Shown: positions 54,701-64,000, numbered from the stretch's first letter. The stretch: DNA of 64,000 nucleotides from Chrysogorgia sp. JL179-B06 (GCA_035772405.1 JAYKKM010000374.1:1523001-1587000); one strand, 5' to 3'. Numbers and translations: made by a program. The notes: a model not told the origin generated them from the letters alone.

Positions 54701-57700
54701 AAGAATAGTTTAGTTGTAACTGATAGTGTTATCCAGGTACTCTGGTTTCCTCCTGCACTAACACTAGACCTATAAGAGATGGTCCTCACTAGACCTCTAG
54801 GAAGAATAGTTTAGTTGTAACTGATAGGGTTATCCAGGTATTCTGGTTTCCTCCTGCACTAACAATCAACTCACATTACGTAGATGTGTTTCGAAGCCGG
54901 TGATTGGCTCGTTGGTGGTGATCTTGAAGTATTTGAACGTATCAAATGGGGCGACGGTTTGGACGAGTACAGAAAGATGCCAAATGAACTGCGGAGAGAG
55001 TTCAGGAGACGCAATGCTGATGCCGTGTTTGCATTTCAACTACGTAATCCTATTCACAATGGACACGCTTTGCTTATGAAGGTAAGACGAACTGTGAGGA
55101 AATTCAAGTACTTATCACTCCAAATAGATTCTACATGAAGTGCATAGTTGAATGGCAAGATATTTTATGATTTGAGCTTGGTATTGATGTTTTATAAAGG
55201 TTTGTTTGTCTGAAATGATGAGTGCGGTGTTTAGCTTTCTTTTCGTGTGATAGACTAAATATCTCAAGAACGACGTGAGATATGAAAGAGCTCTAAATTA
55301 CCATCCCTTATCATTTTCGGAGTTCATTTAAATAAGGCAAACTTAATTTTAATTTTTAAGGCGAACGTTCAATCCGTAATTTTCGCCATATTTTCTCCTT
55401 CAGGACACGCATAAAAAGCTCTCCGAACGAGGTTATAAAAATCCTGTTCTGCTCCTTCACCCTCTGGGGGGCTGGACGAAAGATGACGACGTACCGCTGT
55501 CCGTCAGAATAAAACAACATCACGCAGTACTGGCCGAGGGCGTCCTGGACCCAAAGAATACCGTCTTGGCAATATTCCCTTCTCCGATGATGTATGCAGG
55601 ACCGACAGAGGTAAGAGATGATGGTGAGATTTAGGATGGGCAAAATGTGTGATGATGATGATAGTTATGGTGATAATGGTATATATGATTATTGTGATCG
55701 CTATGGTGGTGATAATATTGGTGACAATGATTATGACAATGGTGATGCTTGGTGGTTATGAGGATGTTGGTGATCATGATCACTAATGTGATGATGGTGG
55801 TAATGGTGATGATGGTGGTAATGGTGGTAATGGTGGTAATGGTAATGGTGGTGATGATTATGGTGATGATGATTATGGTGGTGATGATTATGATAGTGGT
55901 GATGATGGTGGTGGTGATGATTATGATGATGGTGGTGATGATGGTGGTGATGATGGTGGTGATGATTATGATGGTGATGATGGTGGTGATGATGATAGTG
56001 GTGATGATGATGATGGTGGTGATGATGATGATGGTGATGATGGTGATGATTATGATGATGATGATAGTGGTGATGATGGTGGTGATGATAGTGGTGATGA
56101 TGATGATGATGGTGGTGATGATGGTGACAATCATGATGGTGACAATGACAATACTGATGTTGGTGATCATGGTCACTAATGTGGTTATGCTGCTGCTGGT
56201 GGTAGTGACAATGGTGGTGGTAATAATGATGATTGGTCATCATGATAATATTGATGCTGCTGATTATGATACAGATGGTCATCATGACAATGCTTATGGT
56301 ATTGGTATCATGGCATATGGAACATGCTGGGATTGGAGTCTGGATTTGAATCTACTAATTTACCAATTTGTATCTTATGAAACATATCAAGCATTTACTT
56401 AAAGATAAAGTAATACTATCACAAATTTTGCCTTTGTTTAGGTCCAATGGCATGCCAAAGCTCGTGTTGCTGCTGGAGCAAATTTCTACATCGTTGGCCG
56501 TGATCCAGCAGGCATGCCTCACCCGGAGAAAAACCCCAAAGAAGATCTTTATGATCCAACGCACGGAAGAAAGGTTAGGGTTAGAAATACCTGGTTTGGA
56601 ATGCTGTAGTTTTTGATAACAGGTTTTCCAGCCAAGATACTCAAGACTCCTATGGTAAACTCGTAGGGATCTTTTACCCCGGGTTGAAAAACCCCTACCT
56701 TTATCTATCACTGATGCCGTTATAAAATGGTTGTACGTCAGAGTGTTAAGTGGAAAGCCTGGGTACTACTGTGAAGCAATTCAAAATGGCGACCTATTCG
56801 ATGAGCGGTTAAGAATGGAAAGTTTAAAATAAAACATTGCTTCTAAAAGATTGACAATTGCTATTATTCTCTCAAATCAATAACATACATGTACAAGACA
56901 TTCACAAAATTGCGAGACACAATAACAAAGCTCTTTCATACTTATGCACTATTCAATTGAAACCCCCGGGACTATGCGTTGTTTTAACAGGACTTTGCCT
57001 GGGAAATACAAGGTTTTAACAAACATCGATCTTTTGGTAGCCGAGACTTTAACACACTGACCACTGACATGAAAAAGCGGGGATGGTGTAGCCGTGATTT
57101 AACACTCGTAGAGTCTGTGAGCTAATCGATTTAGCATGATCAGACGAAAAAGCTGACGAAAAAGGAAATCCTACTATTAAATTCAAACTTTTGTTTTGCT
57201 TTTTACAATTAGACTATTATTGTTGGTTTGAAAGATCCACCAAATGGTTCGAGGTTCTGCCCGAAGTGCAAGTCTATGCGCAAAAAAATCAGTTTTGAAA
57301 GAACAGTTATTAAAAGACGAAATGAGCAAAACAAATAGAAAGCCTTAACATTTTTTGTGTTCTGTTTGTTGTAAGAATATTAAAGGTGCAGTCCAGCCCG
57401 TTCTGCGCATGTGTGATATTTCAAACGTTGGGGACCCCAAATGTCAACAAACTTTAACGGAATAGATTTGCGACAGTTTGAAAGCGAGTATTCGTCAAAA
57501 GTGGCGAAGGCGCGAGTGTTAAATATATTAACCACATTTAGGAACAGAACAGCTTCTTATAACACACTTTTTAGGCGGAAAAGCTCAAACATGGAAAACA
57601 AATCCGCAATACTTCATGTTCAATGTTTATATAATGCAATGTAAACAAACGATGTAAACAGAAACGTGGGGACATGCGCAGAACGGACTGGACAGCACCT

Positions 57701-58146
57701 TTAAATATAAATGTTTTCTTATTGAAAACTTATTGAAAACTGTGAAAATCAGGGAAAACTAAATTCGTGAAATGTTAAAAGCCCCGCATATAGTCCCGGG
57801 GGTTCGTAGTTTCAATTGACTAGTGCTGTACAGTAGCAGACTTTCGCTTCACACTGTCTTGACACTAGACTAAAACGCTTCCATCTTCCCTTAGGTTTTA
57901 ACCATGGCTCCTGGTTTGACAGAACTGGAAATTGTCCCGTTCAAAGTTGCTGCTTACAACATTAAGAAGAAATGTATGGATTTCTACGAGCCCGCGAACA
58001 AAGAGGATTACGATTTCATCTCGGGAACACGCATGCGCGCACTTGCCAAAAGTGGCGAGAAACCTCCCGACGGCTTTATGGCCCCGAAAGCCTGGAAGGT
58101 TTTGGCTGATCATTATAAAGCGCAAAATCAAAGTACCTCGACGTAA
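42686..58146 (+). CDS. PAPSS: Bifunctional 3'-phosphoadenosine 5'-phosphosulfate synthase (PAPSS), complete
   Basis: Exons: 42686-42727, 44113-44227, 48340-48575, 51311-51449, 51888-52006, 52768-52881, 53860-53971, 54339-54544, 54884-55081, 55404-55610, 56442-56573, 57895-58146. Every junction is GT-AG and in phase; the product is 623 residues, as in vertebrate PAPSS1/2 (614-624). ATP sulfurylase makes APS from sulfate and ATP, and APS kinase phosphorylates it to PAPS, the sulfate donor for sulfotransferases. The kinase domain (about 30-220) has P-loop GLSGAGKT (53-60), DGDN (81-84) and lid FVDTPL...[17 protein letters not shown]. The sulfurylase domain (about 225-620) has QLRNP (413-417), catalytic HNGH (419-422), [21 protein letters not shown] (515-524), MAPG and SGTRMR. 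The N-terminal kinase order is the animal one. No signal peptide is seen, so it is cytosolic or nuclear. All catalytic motifs are intact. Vertebrate type 1 or 2 cannot be assigned. Confidence 0.97.
43505..43690 (+). mobile_element. tRNA-derived SINE, type 1 (damaged)
   Basis: TGTTGTGATCTAGTCCGGGT with the middle of the tRNA head deleted, then CCACTCAGGGTCTTAAAATA and GGTAAGACTTTCGGGTC. In PAPSS intron 1. Confidence 0.7.
44113..44227 (+). CDS. PAPSS: PAPSS exon 2
   Basis: Residues 15-53. [19 protein letters not shown] and [12 protein letters not shown] match the N-terminal arm of PAPS synthases; the last codon (G of the P-loop) is split with exon 3. Acceptor TTTGTTTCTTAG, donor GTGAGA. Confidence 0.97.
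44385..44760 (-). pseudogene. LINE tail (CR1/L2/jockey-like), in PAPSS intron 2
   Basis: Encodes [40 protein letters not shown] and DRAFSV; the 3' side ends in a TAATAATAATAAT tail at 44387-44402. Third copy of the family in the window. Confidence 0.85.
45490..45690. repeat. CCCGGT/ACCGGG palindrome cluster
   Basis: TCCCGGTGTACCGGGAC, ACCGGGATCCCGGTC and similar palindromes occur at both sides of a ~90-base spacer that includes CTATATAAATGCAACTGC. Absent from the inverse copy at 50.6 kb, so probably an inserted foldback element. Confidence 0.65.
45762..46237. mobile_element. TTAA foldback MITE with known empty site
   Basis: TTAA at 45758-45761 and 46238-46241; ends AGGACATTGGCAACAAAAAT / GTTGCCAATGTCCT. 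The inverse duplicate reads GCATTTAATG-TTAA-CAAAGAAAC once (TTAA at 50538-50541), so this copy moved in after the duplication. 476 bases, no transposase. Confidence 0.92.
47194..48022. mobile_element. TTAA foldback MITE (AGTACCTATGAAATG ends)
   Basis: TTAA at 47190-47193 and 48023-48026. Arms include GATGAGGAATGGAAATTTAG, CACGTCGTTCTTGAGATATT and partners. A nested inverted pair (GTGCACACGGTAACGTTTC / AACATTACCGTATGTGCAC) sits at 47824-47945. In PAPSS intron 2, 0.3 kb before exon 3. Confidence 0.78.
48340..48575 (+). CDS. PAPSS: PAPSS exon 3, APS kinase P-loop
   Basis: Residues 53-131: [43 protein letters not shown] and FISPYKR. It carries the ATP-binding P-loop and the APS-binding residues. 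Acceptor ATTCTCAG, donor GTGAGT. The introns on both sides contain inverted copies of the same segment. Confidence 0.98.
48799..49203. mobile_element. TTAA-superfamily foldback MITE (AGTACCTATGCAATG ends)
   Basis: Ends AGTACCTATGCAATGAAAAA / TTTTTCATCGCATAGGCACT, with ATAA at both borders instead of TTAA. Arms hold GAAAGAACTCTTGAAACTAT and CATATCTCACTTCA. In PAPSS intron 3, 0.2 kb after exon 3. Confidence 0.75.
49343..50071. mobile_element. TTAA foldback MITE (AGTGCCCATAACCTC ends)
   Basis: TTAA at 49339-49342 and 50072-50075; ends AGTGCCCATAACCTCAAAAT / ATGTTGAGGTTAGGGGCACT. A (TATC)n run sits at 49897-49920 beside a GTATAAATAAAGTTATCTAT SINE/LINE-like tail inserted in the middle. Sister of 18335-19402. 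Confidence 0.8.
50430..50852. repeat. Inverse duplicate (right copy) of 45117-46347
   Basis: Contains the MITE-free site TTTGTTAACATTAAATGC and the inverse of ACTGGATCGAGCAACTATTG. It lacks both insertions present in the left copy. In PAPSS intron 3; with the left copy it brackets exon 3. Confidence 0.8.
51311..51449 (+). CDS. PAPSS: PAPSS exon 4
   Basis: Residues 132-178: [20 protein letters not shown] followed by the [17 protein letters not shown] lid. Acceptor CCCACTAG. The joined SPYKRLRNRAR has Leu where most relatives have Asp (DR), so the acceptor deserves a transcript check; spacing to ARQIHE fits exactly. Confidence 0.93.
51502..51829. mobile_element. TTAA-type foldback MITE, family A, copy 4 (PAPSS intron 4)
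   Basis: TTAA at 51498-51501 and 51830-51833; ends AGTGTCTATTTCACGTTTGC / AAACGTAAGATAGGTACT. Its right end lies only 54 bases before exon 5. Confidence 0.85.
51888..52006 (+). CDS. PAPSS: PAPSS exon 5
   Basis: Residues 178-217: [20 protein letters not shown] and a helix ending LLTEQ, the end of the kinase domain. Acceptor CCTTTAG, donor GTACAA. Confidence 0.96.
52050..52722 (-). repeat. 87-bp tandem array of tRNA-like SINE head (PAPSS intron 5)
   Basis: About 7.7 units of the same 87-bp repeat as at 11.4 kb, with the A-box-like TAGCTCAATAGTTAGAGC on the minus strand. The units differ by scattered single-base changes. Confidence 0.88.
52768..52881 (+). CDS. PAPSS: PAPSS exon 6, linker
   Basis: Residues 218-255: [20 protein letters not shown] then [18 protein letters not shown]. 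This joins kinase and sulfurylase domains. Acceptor TTTAAG, donor GTAAGA. The next intron begins the (GGT/GAT) microsatellite. Confidence 0.95.
52953..53745. repeat. (GGT/GAT)n trinucleotide expansion, PAPSS intron 6
   Basis: ~790 bases of GGTGGT/GATGAT codons with a partly duplicated internal block (GGTAGTGGTGATGATGGAGG at 53213 and 53564). It starts about 70 bases after exon 6. Long frames of Gly/Asp, Val/Met or Ser/Pro on both strands are artefacts. Confidence 0.95.
53860..53971 (+). CDS. PAPSS: PAPSS exon 7, sulfurylase start
   Basis: Residues 256-293: [20 protein letters not shown] then [13 protein letters not shown], a very conserved block at the start of ATP sulfurylase. Acceptor ATTTCAG, donor GTATTA. 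Confidence 0.97.
54339..54544 (+). CDS. PAPSS: PAPSS exon 8
   Basis: Residues 293-361: [35 protein letters not shown] and [12 protein letters not shown]. The usual GG of vertebrate LDDGVIN is replaced by a shorter EDVSN. Acceptor TTTGTTTAG, donor GTACGT. Confidence 0.97.
54632..54880. repeat. ~103-bp direct tandem duplication, PAPSS intron 8
   Basis: TCTGGTTTCCTCCTGCACTA, then CACTAGACCTATAAGAGATG and GGAAGAATAGTTTAGTTGTA, repeated about 2.3 times up to the exon 9 acceptor. Confidence 0.85.
54884..55081 (+). CDS. PAPSS: PAPSS exon 9, HNGH catalytic motif
   Basis: Residues 362-427: [41 protein letters not shown] is the HxxH-type nucleotide-binding motif of ATP sulfurylase. Acceptor TTACGTAG, donor GTAAGA. 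Confidence 0.98.
55240..55362. mobile_element. Half of a TTAA-superfamily foldback (PAPSS intron 9)
   Basis: AGACTAAATATCTCAAGAAC, GACGTGAGATATGAAAGAGC and ATCATTTTCGGAGTTCATTT match one arm of the 47194-48022 element. No partner arm. Confidence 0.6.
55404..55610 (+). CDS. PAPSS: PAPSS exon 10
   Basis: Residues 428-496: [34 protein letters not shown] and [12 protein letters not shown], all core sulfurylase strands and loops. Acceptor TCCTTCAG, donor GTAAGA; a GAT-rich microsatellite fills the following intron. Confidence 0.98.
55640..56265. repeat. (GATGGT)n-rich microsatellite, PAPSS intron 10
   Basis: GATGATGGTGGT-type repeats of ~630 bases with two GATCATGATCACTAATGTG-like punctuations (55770, 56163), which suggests an internal larger-scale duplication. 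Confidence 0.93.
56442..56573 (+). CDS. PAPSS: PAPSS exon 11
   Basis: Residues 497-540: [20 protein letters not shown] then [20 protein letters not shown]. The NPKED insertion is slightly longer than in vertebrates (ETGKDL). Acceptor TTTGTTTAG, donor GTTAGG. Confidence 0.98.
57384..57700. mobile_element. TTAA MITE (AGGTGCAGTCCAG ends), PAPSS intron 11
   Basis: TTAA at 57380-57383 and 57701-57704; ends AGGTGCAGTCCAGCCCGTTC / GAACGGACTGGACAGCACCT followed by CATGCGCA-type symmetry. 317 bases. The sequence between 56.6 and 57.38 kb holds nothing recognised. Confidence 0.8.
57895..58146 (+). CDS. PAPSS: PAPSS exon 12 and stop
   Basis: Residues 541-623: [54 protein letters not shown], then TAA at 58144-58146. 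Acceptor CCCTTAG. No canonical AATAAA is visible in the next 300 bases. Confidence 0.98.
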   Translation, partial: VLTMAPGLTELEIVPFKVAAYNIKKKCMDFYEPANKEDYDFISGTRMRALAKSGEKPPDGFMAPKAWKVLADHYKAQNQSTST

Positions 58147-58603
58147 TGCTGTGATTGAATGGATTTGAATATTGCAATAATTTTGTTTTTACTGAAAAAA
58201 TCACTTAGAATCTCTGAAATATTTTAAGAGTGTCTTAGAAAACAAAGAAACAAATATTTGAGCGAAAATCTTGTACTGTCAACACGCCAAGCAATCTTGT
58301 ATTATCAACAATTGTATTGAAAATACTTTAATTACTCGGGCTACTGTGGTAACACGAGTCTTAAATTCGGCTTGATTATTTTTTATTTTTGGGGTTCCAC
58401 AAATTTGCGCAATAATATTTCCCGTCAGGCTTTTGCGAACCGTGAGGCATGTTTTGCGGGTCAATAGCCGAGTACTTTCTTTTCGACAGCTTTGCTTTTG
58501 GTCGAGTTGTTCTCTGACTGTTCGTAGATTTTGAAAGTATCTGACTTAATCAGCAAGTGACAACTGTGTTGATCGTGAATATGCTTACAACTGCACACGC
58601 TTT

Positions 58604-58680
58604 ACAGATTTGGAATTACCAAGTCCAAGTACATAACATAAAGCCTGTTATGTACTTGGACTTGGTAATTCCAAATCTGT
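58604..58680. repeat. Perfect 35-bp hairpin, 7-base loop
   Basis: ACAGATTTGGAATTACCAAG...CATAACA, loop TAAAGCC, and the exact inverse. Beyond it TTCGTAGATTTTGAA (58520) pairs with TTCAAAAATCTACGAA (58722). It begins 0.46 kb after the PAPSS stop; it is unlikely to be a terminator of a pol II gene. Confidence 0.93.
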
Positions 58681-58805
58681 TTTCAGAATCGAAATCGAGT
58701 AAATATTGACCGAGATAACGTTCAAAAATCTACGAAGAAGCGGCTTTCGTATTGCCGATTAGTTTCTAAGCACATAAACAGGTTTTTACGAAGGGTATGC
58801 ATATA

Positions 58806-59100
58806 ATAGACACATACTACTCAAACCAGTAGAGCGAGGCCGGGCCGATTTTTTTATCGCCTTCACAGTGACAGTTTCATTAACCGCGGATCAAATTTCA
58901 AAGCATCACGAAGTGTATTCTTATATACCACGTGATAGCTTGTTTACGAGTTAACAATGGTTAATAATTGGATGTTCATCACGTGGTACATGAAAATACA
59001 CCGCGTGATGCTGTGAAATTTGATCCGCGGTTAATAAAACTGTCGCTTCGGAAGCGATAAAAAATCGTCCATGTCTCGCTCTACTGATTTGAGTAGTATG
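58806..59100. repeat. Foldback (TACTACTCAAACCAGTAGAGC arms)
   Basis: Arms share ACTACTCAAACCAGTAGAGC / GCTCTACTGATTTGAGTAGT, GCGATAAAAAATCG and ACCGCGGATCAAATTTCA with partners. Direct copies of GAATTGAAATCCGTTAAATA-like sequence flank it at 58685 and 59120. Confidence 0.75.
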
Positions 59101-59833
59101 TTGTATTTGCATTGTTTTCAGAATTGAAATCCGTTAAATATTGACCTAGATAACGTTCAAAATCACGTTCAAAGAATAACGTTCAGAGTCACCCAAACCC
59201 ACACTATAAGTGTGCGTGACGCACACCCGCACGCACATGTTTCACCCGCACTACTAGAAATACGTATACGCAACAACCCTCACCCGCTTAACTGTTTGAA
59301 AGTTTTTGTGCTTAACTGCAGTACTTCTTTTAGTTCTTACTTTTAGTTGTACTTGAATTAGATAATTGCACATTCATTTACCAAACTGAATAGACAATAT
59401 CTCTGAGAGCTTTGTGTTGTCCGAATTTATTTGTTTCATAGGACATCAAAATAAATAACTAAATACATTAATGGTAATAGTTATAAACAGACACTATTGG
59501 CTGTTGATTGAAGAAAGTGCATCTTTATCATAGGGGTGCATTAGTGCAAATGTATAGGGCCCATTCAAATAGAGTTTACTAAGACACATATTAGGGATTC
59601 TACGCCGATTGTTGGTGTGGATATAGTAGATTATATACAGTAATTTGATAATTCTACCCACATTGGACTACTGTGATGTGGAGCTGGCAGGGATGTGGAT
59701 AACTTCATATTGATTTCTCTCTAGAGGTATCAACGCAGAGCAGGGAAACTGATCTTTCCTAACTCGGGACTTGAAACTGATTGGTTAATCTGAAACCCTA
59801 GGATTGGTACATCTTGTAATTAGAACTAATATC

Positions 59834-60190
59834 TATCATCATTTCAAAAACTCATTAATATTCATTAACCAAATTGTCCAATCACATTTCCGTATTTAGT
59901 CACGCGCAAGGCTTTTATACCTGATAAAACCATGAATACTAATCAGCATGAAAATTATATAAAGTCTTCACGAACTTTATATAAAATTCCTGCTAATTTG
60001 CATTTCATACATCAACCCAATTTACCTCTAATAGAAAATAAAAACCAGTACACTCCCTAGTGATTACAATCTTGTTTTTGAAGCTATTTAAAACACTCAA
60101 ACTCGCGTTTTATCATATCTAAAATGCTCACGCTGCGCGCTCGCATTTTAAATATGATAAAACGCTCCTTCTCGTGTTTTAAATACTACA
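59834..60190. repeat. 350-bp dispersed repeat, inverse copy
   Basis: Inverse of 6402-6752 with few differences, including the TTAGTCACGCGCAAGGCTTT segment and the hairpin end. Nothing recognised between 59170 and 59833. Confidence 0.8.
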
Positions 60191-60839
60191 TCTAAAGAAC
60201 TAATTTCATCTCAATGAATCTGTTCATACATACATGTTTTCGCACCTTATCAATTGCCTTAATTGATATCTTCAGCATATAAACAACTTTTGAGTTAAAA
60301 TTGGTTTTTGTAACATTGTACTGAACATATATGAATTATGTGTTTATATTTGCAATAACTTTAATTTGTTAGGAAATAAGACTGCCATTGATACCAGTGT
60401 TAGCATTGAAGGGGCTATCCTGTATAAATATATTATTGTATTATAATTATTATTAATAATAATAATGCCTAATGCAGATATCATATTTTGATGGTTATTA
60501 ATACAAAAGCCATATGTATGTGCAACAAAGCATGGCATAAAATTAATCTATATATTCAGGACAACATGCCTATAGCCTGCATGTTGACAATGATCTAGCT
60601 GACACAGTACTTGTTCAATCCCTAACAATTTCTGCTGACATAGTGTGTGTCAACATAATCCTATACTGGTATAAGCTGTACATGTATTTTACATTGCAAG
60701 TCCCCAACCAGTATTGTCCAAGCCTATTATCAGACACAATAAGTTATGGCCCACTAGGCCAGCTACTGTAGGCATAACATGTTTCATAATGGATGGAGTA
60801 AACACAGATTGTTTATGGAATACAGATCAGTATCCATTC

Positions 60840-61150
60840 ATAGACGATCGTCAAGCTCATATCCTCAGAAAAATTATTCCCTTCTGATTACTGGTGACTC
60901 TAACCATTTGAGCCATCGAGACTCAGATGGAGAGAGGTAACAATGATCTACTGGTTCAAATGATATAAGTGCCTATGCGGCAGTTACTATACATCAGTAA
61001 TGTTTGAATGTGTTAACTGCTGTAGTAAATTCAACCCGCATAGGACATATATCAATAGAATCAGTATATACATCATTGTAACCCAGAATCATTTTTCTGA
61101 GGATATGAGCTTGATGCTCATCCATGTATTGTCTGTCTATTCCGAGCTCA
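60840..61150 (-). mobile_element. tRNA-like SINE fragments
   Basis: Minus strand at 60845-60935 has GAGTCTCGATGGCTCAAATG, GGTTAGAGTCACCAGT and GAGCTTGACGATCGTC, the unit of the 2.7-kb tandem array. A plus-strand relative (CTTGATGCTCATCCATGTAT) follows at 61108. Confidence 0.6.
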
Positions 61151-61511
61151 CTACAGCAGTGCACATATTACCACTAACCAGTATACTAAATTGCTTGTTT
61201 ATACTACAAAATTGTAGTCCAGGCCCATGTTGTAAAACACAGCTATAGTCTGCATGTTTTTTGCACCCTAAACTACCAGCACTGTACAGTAAATAGGCTA
61301 ATCATATAGAGGGCAAAATTACTCGAATATAATTGGCCGTAGCTAACTTATTTATGAATAAATTTTGCCGTCTATATTATTAACAGGTAATCGCTAATTA
61401 CATGGTTCCTCGTAAAATTAAGGTTTAATTTCACTTGTGTTTTCAAAGTTTCACAAATTGCCCTCGTCGCTCTTATTTACACCAGAATTGTGATTGTCAA
61501 GGGCTTTCTAA

Positions 61512-62110
61512 TGATATTTAGTATAATTTCTGAGCTTAAACGAGCTCTGATTGGCTGACTGACCAGTAAATCTGAGACGATAGTCACCGCGCTACGCGGT
61601 GACTATCACTTTACTAGAAATCATACTTGAAAAACTGTTTTTTTGTAACCAGACTATATTTATACGTTCCAGTCCCCTCTCGGAATCATAATTTTGATGT
61701 ATGGTTTCTAAAACATGACGAATTTTTTTTCAAAATGGCGACTAAATTATTATAATTAAAAAATCGTCGAAAAGGCTCAAAAACTTAGCATAAAGACATT
61801 GTATATATCAGATTTCTCTCAGATAGAACTGTCTAAGGGTAAGGAAGTTGTTTATCGTATAATTATTTGTATTTTTACGTCCGTTTTGATCGTTAGTGTG
61901 TTTTTGAAAGCTGTCAGCGTGAAGAAAACATCGAGCATAACACAGTTCAAACTGTCTGTTTAAAATTTCTCAATTGAATATTCAGTTCAAGCCTGAAATT
62001 ATACTAAAACAATTAGTCACCTCAGTCTCGGTGATTATCGTTATATTTACCTCGCCGCTTCGCGTCTCGGTAAATATTCAACGATAGTCACCTCGACTTC
62101 AGTGACTAAT
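61512..62110. mobile_element. Foldback element with GACTATCGT repeats
   Basis: Ends TTTAGTATAATTTCTGAGCTT / GCCTGAAATTATACTA; inside, GATAGTCACCGCG-CTACGCGGTGACTATC is a short palindrome, and 62010-62110 forms another (AATTAGTCACCTCAGTC / GACTTCAGTGACTAATT). Confidence 0.6.
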
Positions 62111-62885
62111 TGTTAAATAGTACATTAACTCATTCTATAAATGAAGCCCTGGGACTGATTGCCAACAGAAAACAGCTTTAAAAAGCTCGGATTGGATTCA
62201 CAAACTCTGATAAATATATTAGATATTCCGACGACGATATCTTTTGAACTACTAACTCTAGCAACTTATGCTATACATCAAATGAAAGCCTGAATAACAT
62301 ACTCGGACATAACAGCATCAAAAAAAGGGAAAACGGGTTTACCTTTTGACGCCATTTACGAACTTGTCATCTCCCGCCGATGATACTGTATCTTTTGAAC
62401 ACTGCATTTTATGAACTTTTTGAAGTTTGAACACAAATCCATACTGTACGTACTTTTCGTGTTTAAATATAAGGACTTTTTCGCACCGCGAAGGCCCTGA
62501 GGAGGAATCCCGTGATGAAGGGACTAAACGCCGGTCGATATTAGCGGATAAGTACTATAAGTGTGCGTGATGCACGCACATACAAACGCTAGGTGAGCGT
62601 CACGCGGGCTATATTTTCATATTTTAAGCTTATTTCGAAATTTTTGAAATTTAGGTTTGTCAGCGTTGACAAAACCGCTGTTTTCTTAGATAATGATTAT
62701 AGGTATAATTCGGAAATACAAGTGAAGCAATCTCTGGTCTTTCAACGATTTAATATGCACAAGATATAGTATACAGTAGTTATACTTAGAGTTATAATTA
62801 GTAACTTAAATGACTATAGTGTAGTTATATTACTTATAGTTTATATAATCAGTAAGTTTTAAAATAACTAGATTCCGTTATTTAG

Positions 62886-63462
62886 GCAGCTGTCATTAAT
62901 TCCACCCGGGACGGGGGCAGAAGGAAAACTGAAAATTCTTGTTAAAGTTTCGTGACCCAAACCAAATTTCCCTGGATGGTTTCATGACCCAACTCTACAT
63001 TTTGTTTTAGTTTCGTGGCACAGCACATCTTAAATTTTCATTCATACCAACAACACAGGAGTGCTGGGAACTGAGGGTGGTCTGCCATATAGAGCAAGGA
63101 AAACAATCAACTTTGTTTTCAGCCGGGTTTTCGCATTCCTGAACTCTTAGTCTCGAACCACTGAAATCCAAACTATATATACATGTATACATAATTTCTG
63201 GGGGAAGGGTTCTCAAAACAACTTTTATTTGGGTGTGATATGGATATTTCTTGGACTTACATAGCGTATATCAATTCCTATGTTATAAATATTTGTTTTC
63301 TTCGATTACTTTTGATACTAATCAAAAATGTTTCATGGCGCATCAAAGGTTTTCCAAATGTTTTCGTAGCCCCACCAACTTTTGATGTATGGTTTCATGG
63401 CCCAGCACTTTTCCTTCTGCCCCCCCTCCTTGGTGGAATTAATGAACAGCTCCCTTATTCAA
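62886..63462. mobile_element. Foldback MITE (GGCAGCTGTCATTAATTCCA ends)
   Basis: Arms TCATTAATTCCACC...GGGGGCAGAAGGAAAA are mirrored by TTTTCCTTCTGCCCCCC...GGTGGAATTAATGA. TGGTTTCATGACCCA-type motifs recur internally. The 69- and 76-codon frames here are not gene-like. Confidence 0.75.
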
Positions 63463-63724
63463 ACACGTAACTATTACTTATAACGAAGTTACTCACAGCA
63501 CTGACTATAGTACCGGGTGTCCAAAAAAAACGCGGTCTTTTCGGTATTTAGAGAAATAACAATGTCTACCTAATTAATTATTCTACCGTAGGTATGCACC
63601 AGTGAGTGGGTTTTGGACAATTAGAAATGGTTAATCAAACAAACAGCATATTACTTAAATAGAAACACGGCATGTATCATTGATACAAAATGTTTTTCAA
63701 GCACAGCTCTGTCAATAATACATG

Positions 63725-63945
63725 TTGAAAGGATTTATGGTGAAGGAAAATTTCGAGTGTTGGAATACATACATTTTGAGACCAAACCGGGACCAGTTGC
63801 GAAAAATGCAACTTCAAGGCCTTCCGGTTGGAATTGAACCCGCGACCCTGCGATGGTAGTGCAGTGCTCTGACCACTGAGCTACGGAAGCCGTTGCCGAG
63901 AGCCTAGTCACGAGTTCTGTATATATAGTGGTGGTAATGCCAGGA
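63725..63945 (-). mobile_element. tRNA-derived SINE, type 2 (inverse copy)
   Basis: Minus strand GGCTTCCGTAGCTCAGTGGT with a CACTGCACTACCATCGCAGG anticodon arm and GGGTTCAATTCC. Very close to the 6172-6390 copy, differing at a few positions. Confidence 0.85.
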
Positions 63946-64000
63946 TAAGATTCTGGTATATTGCAAGTAATATTTGGCATTTCAAATTTCATTTTTTTCG

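Noticed and set aside
55631..56402. His- or Ile-rich 181-217 codon frames
   Set aside because: Microsatellite in PAPSS intron 10, read in alternate frames.
63510..63660. GGGTGTCCAAAAAAAACGCGG as a transposon end
   Set aside because: Similar to ends of some DNA transposons, but no matching partner is found before the window ends.

Overview
The window is nuclear DNA of an intron-rich invertebrate animal. Two spliced vertebrate-like genes sit in AT-rich sequence packed with non-LTR retrotransposon tails, tRNA-derived SINEs, foldback MITEs and satellites. The LINE tail proteins and the foldback families look like those of marine invertebrates, perhaps cnidarians, but the sequence alone does not fix the phylum. 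I see no bacterial features, no CRISPR and no complete rRNA or tRNA gene.

Layout: (1) 2.5-28.05 kb, minus strand: the 5' part of a FAM13-family RhoGAP gene. Sixteen coding exons, none evident from long open frames, join in phase into 397 residues, and the gene runs off the left edge. One exon is only 22 nt. (2) 28.05-37.09 kb: an intergenic region with a ~2.7 kb 36-bp satellite, a 162-bp near-perfect tandem array and foldback DNA. (3) 37.09 or 42.69 kb to 58.15 kb, plus strand: a complete bifunctional PAPS synthase gene (APS kinase followed by ATP sulfurylase). Twelve coding exons give 623 residues, and two short exons compete as the translation start. (4) 58.15-64.0 kb: foldback elements and SINEs only.

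The two genes are divergent (head to head). No functional link between them is visible. PAPSS would make the universal sulfate donor PAPS from ATP and sulfate. FAM13 would switch off a Rho-type GTPase.

The accessory DNA is informative. A large foldback MITE superfamily targets TTAA; one copy has a pre-insertion site preserved in an inverted duplicate inside the same gene. Several hAT-type elements keep 8-bp target duplications. A 121-bp retroposon-like insertion carries a hammerhead-ribozyme-like core and has a 13-bp target duplication plus an unoccupied copy of its target nearby. A 71-bp minisatellite is built on a related motif. tRNA-derived SINE heads have become 87-bp and ~216-bp tandem arrays, and a 5S-rRNA-like stretch is present. 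Inverted copies of one segment flank the PAPSS exon that encodes the P-loop.
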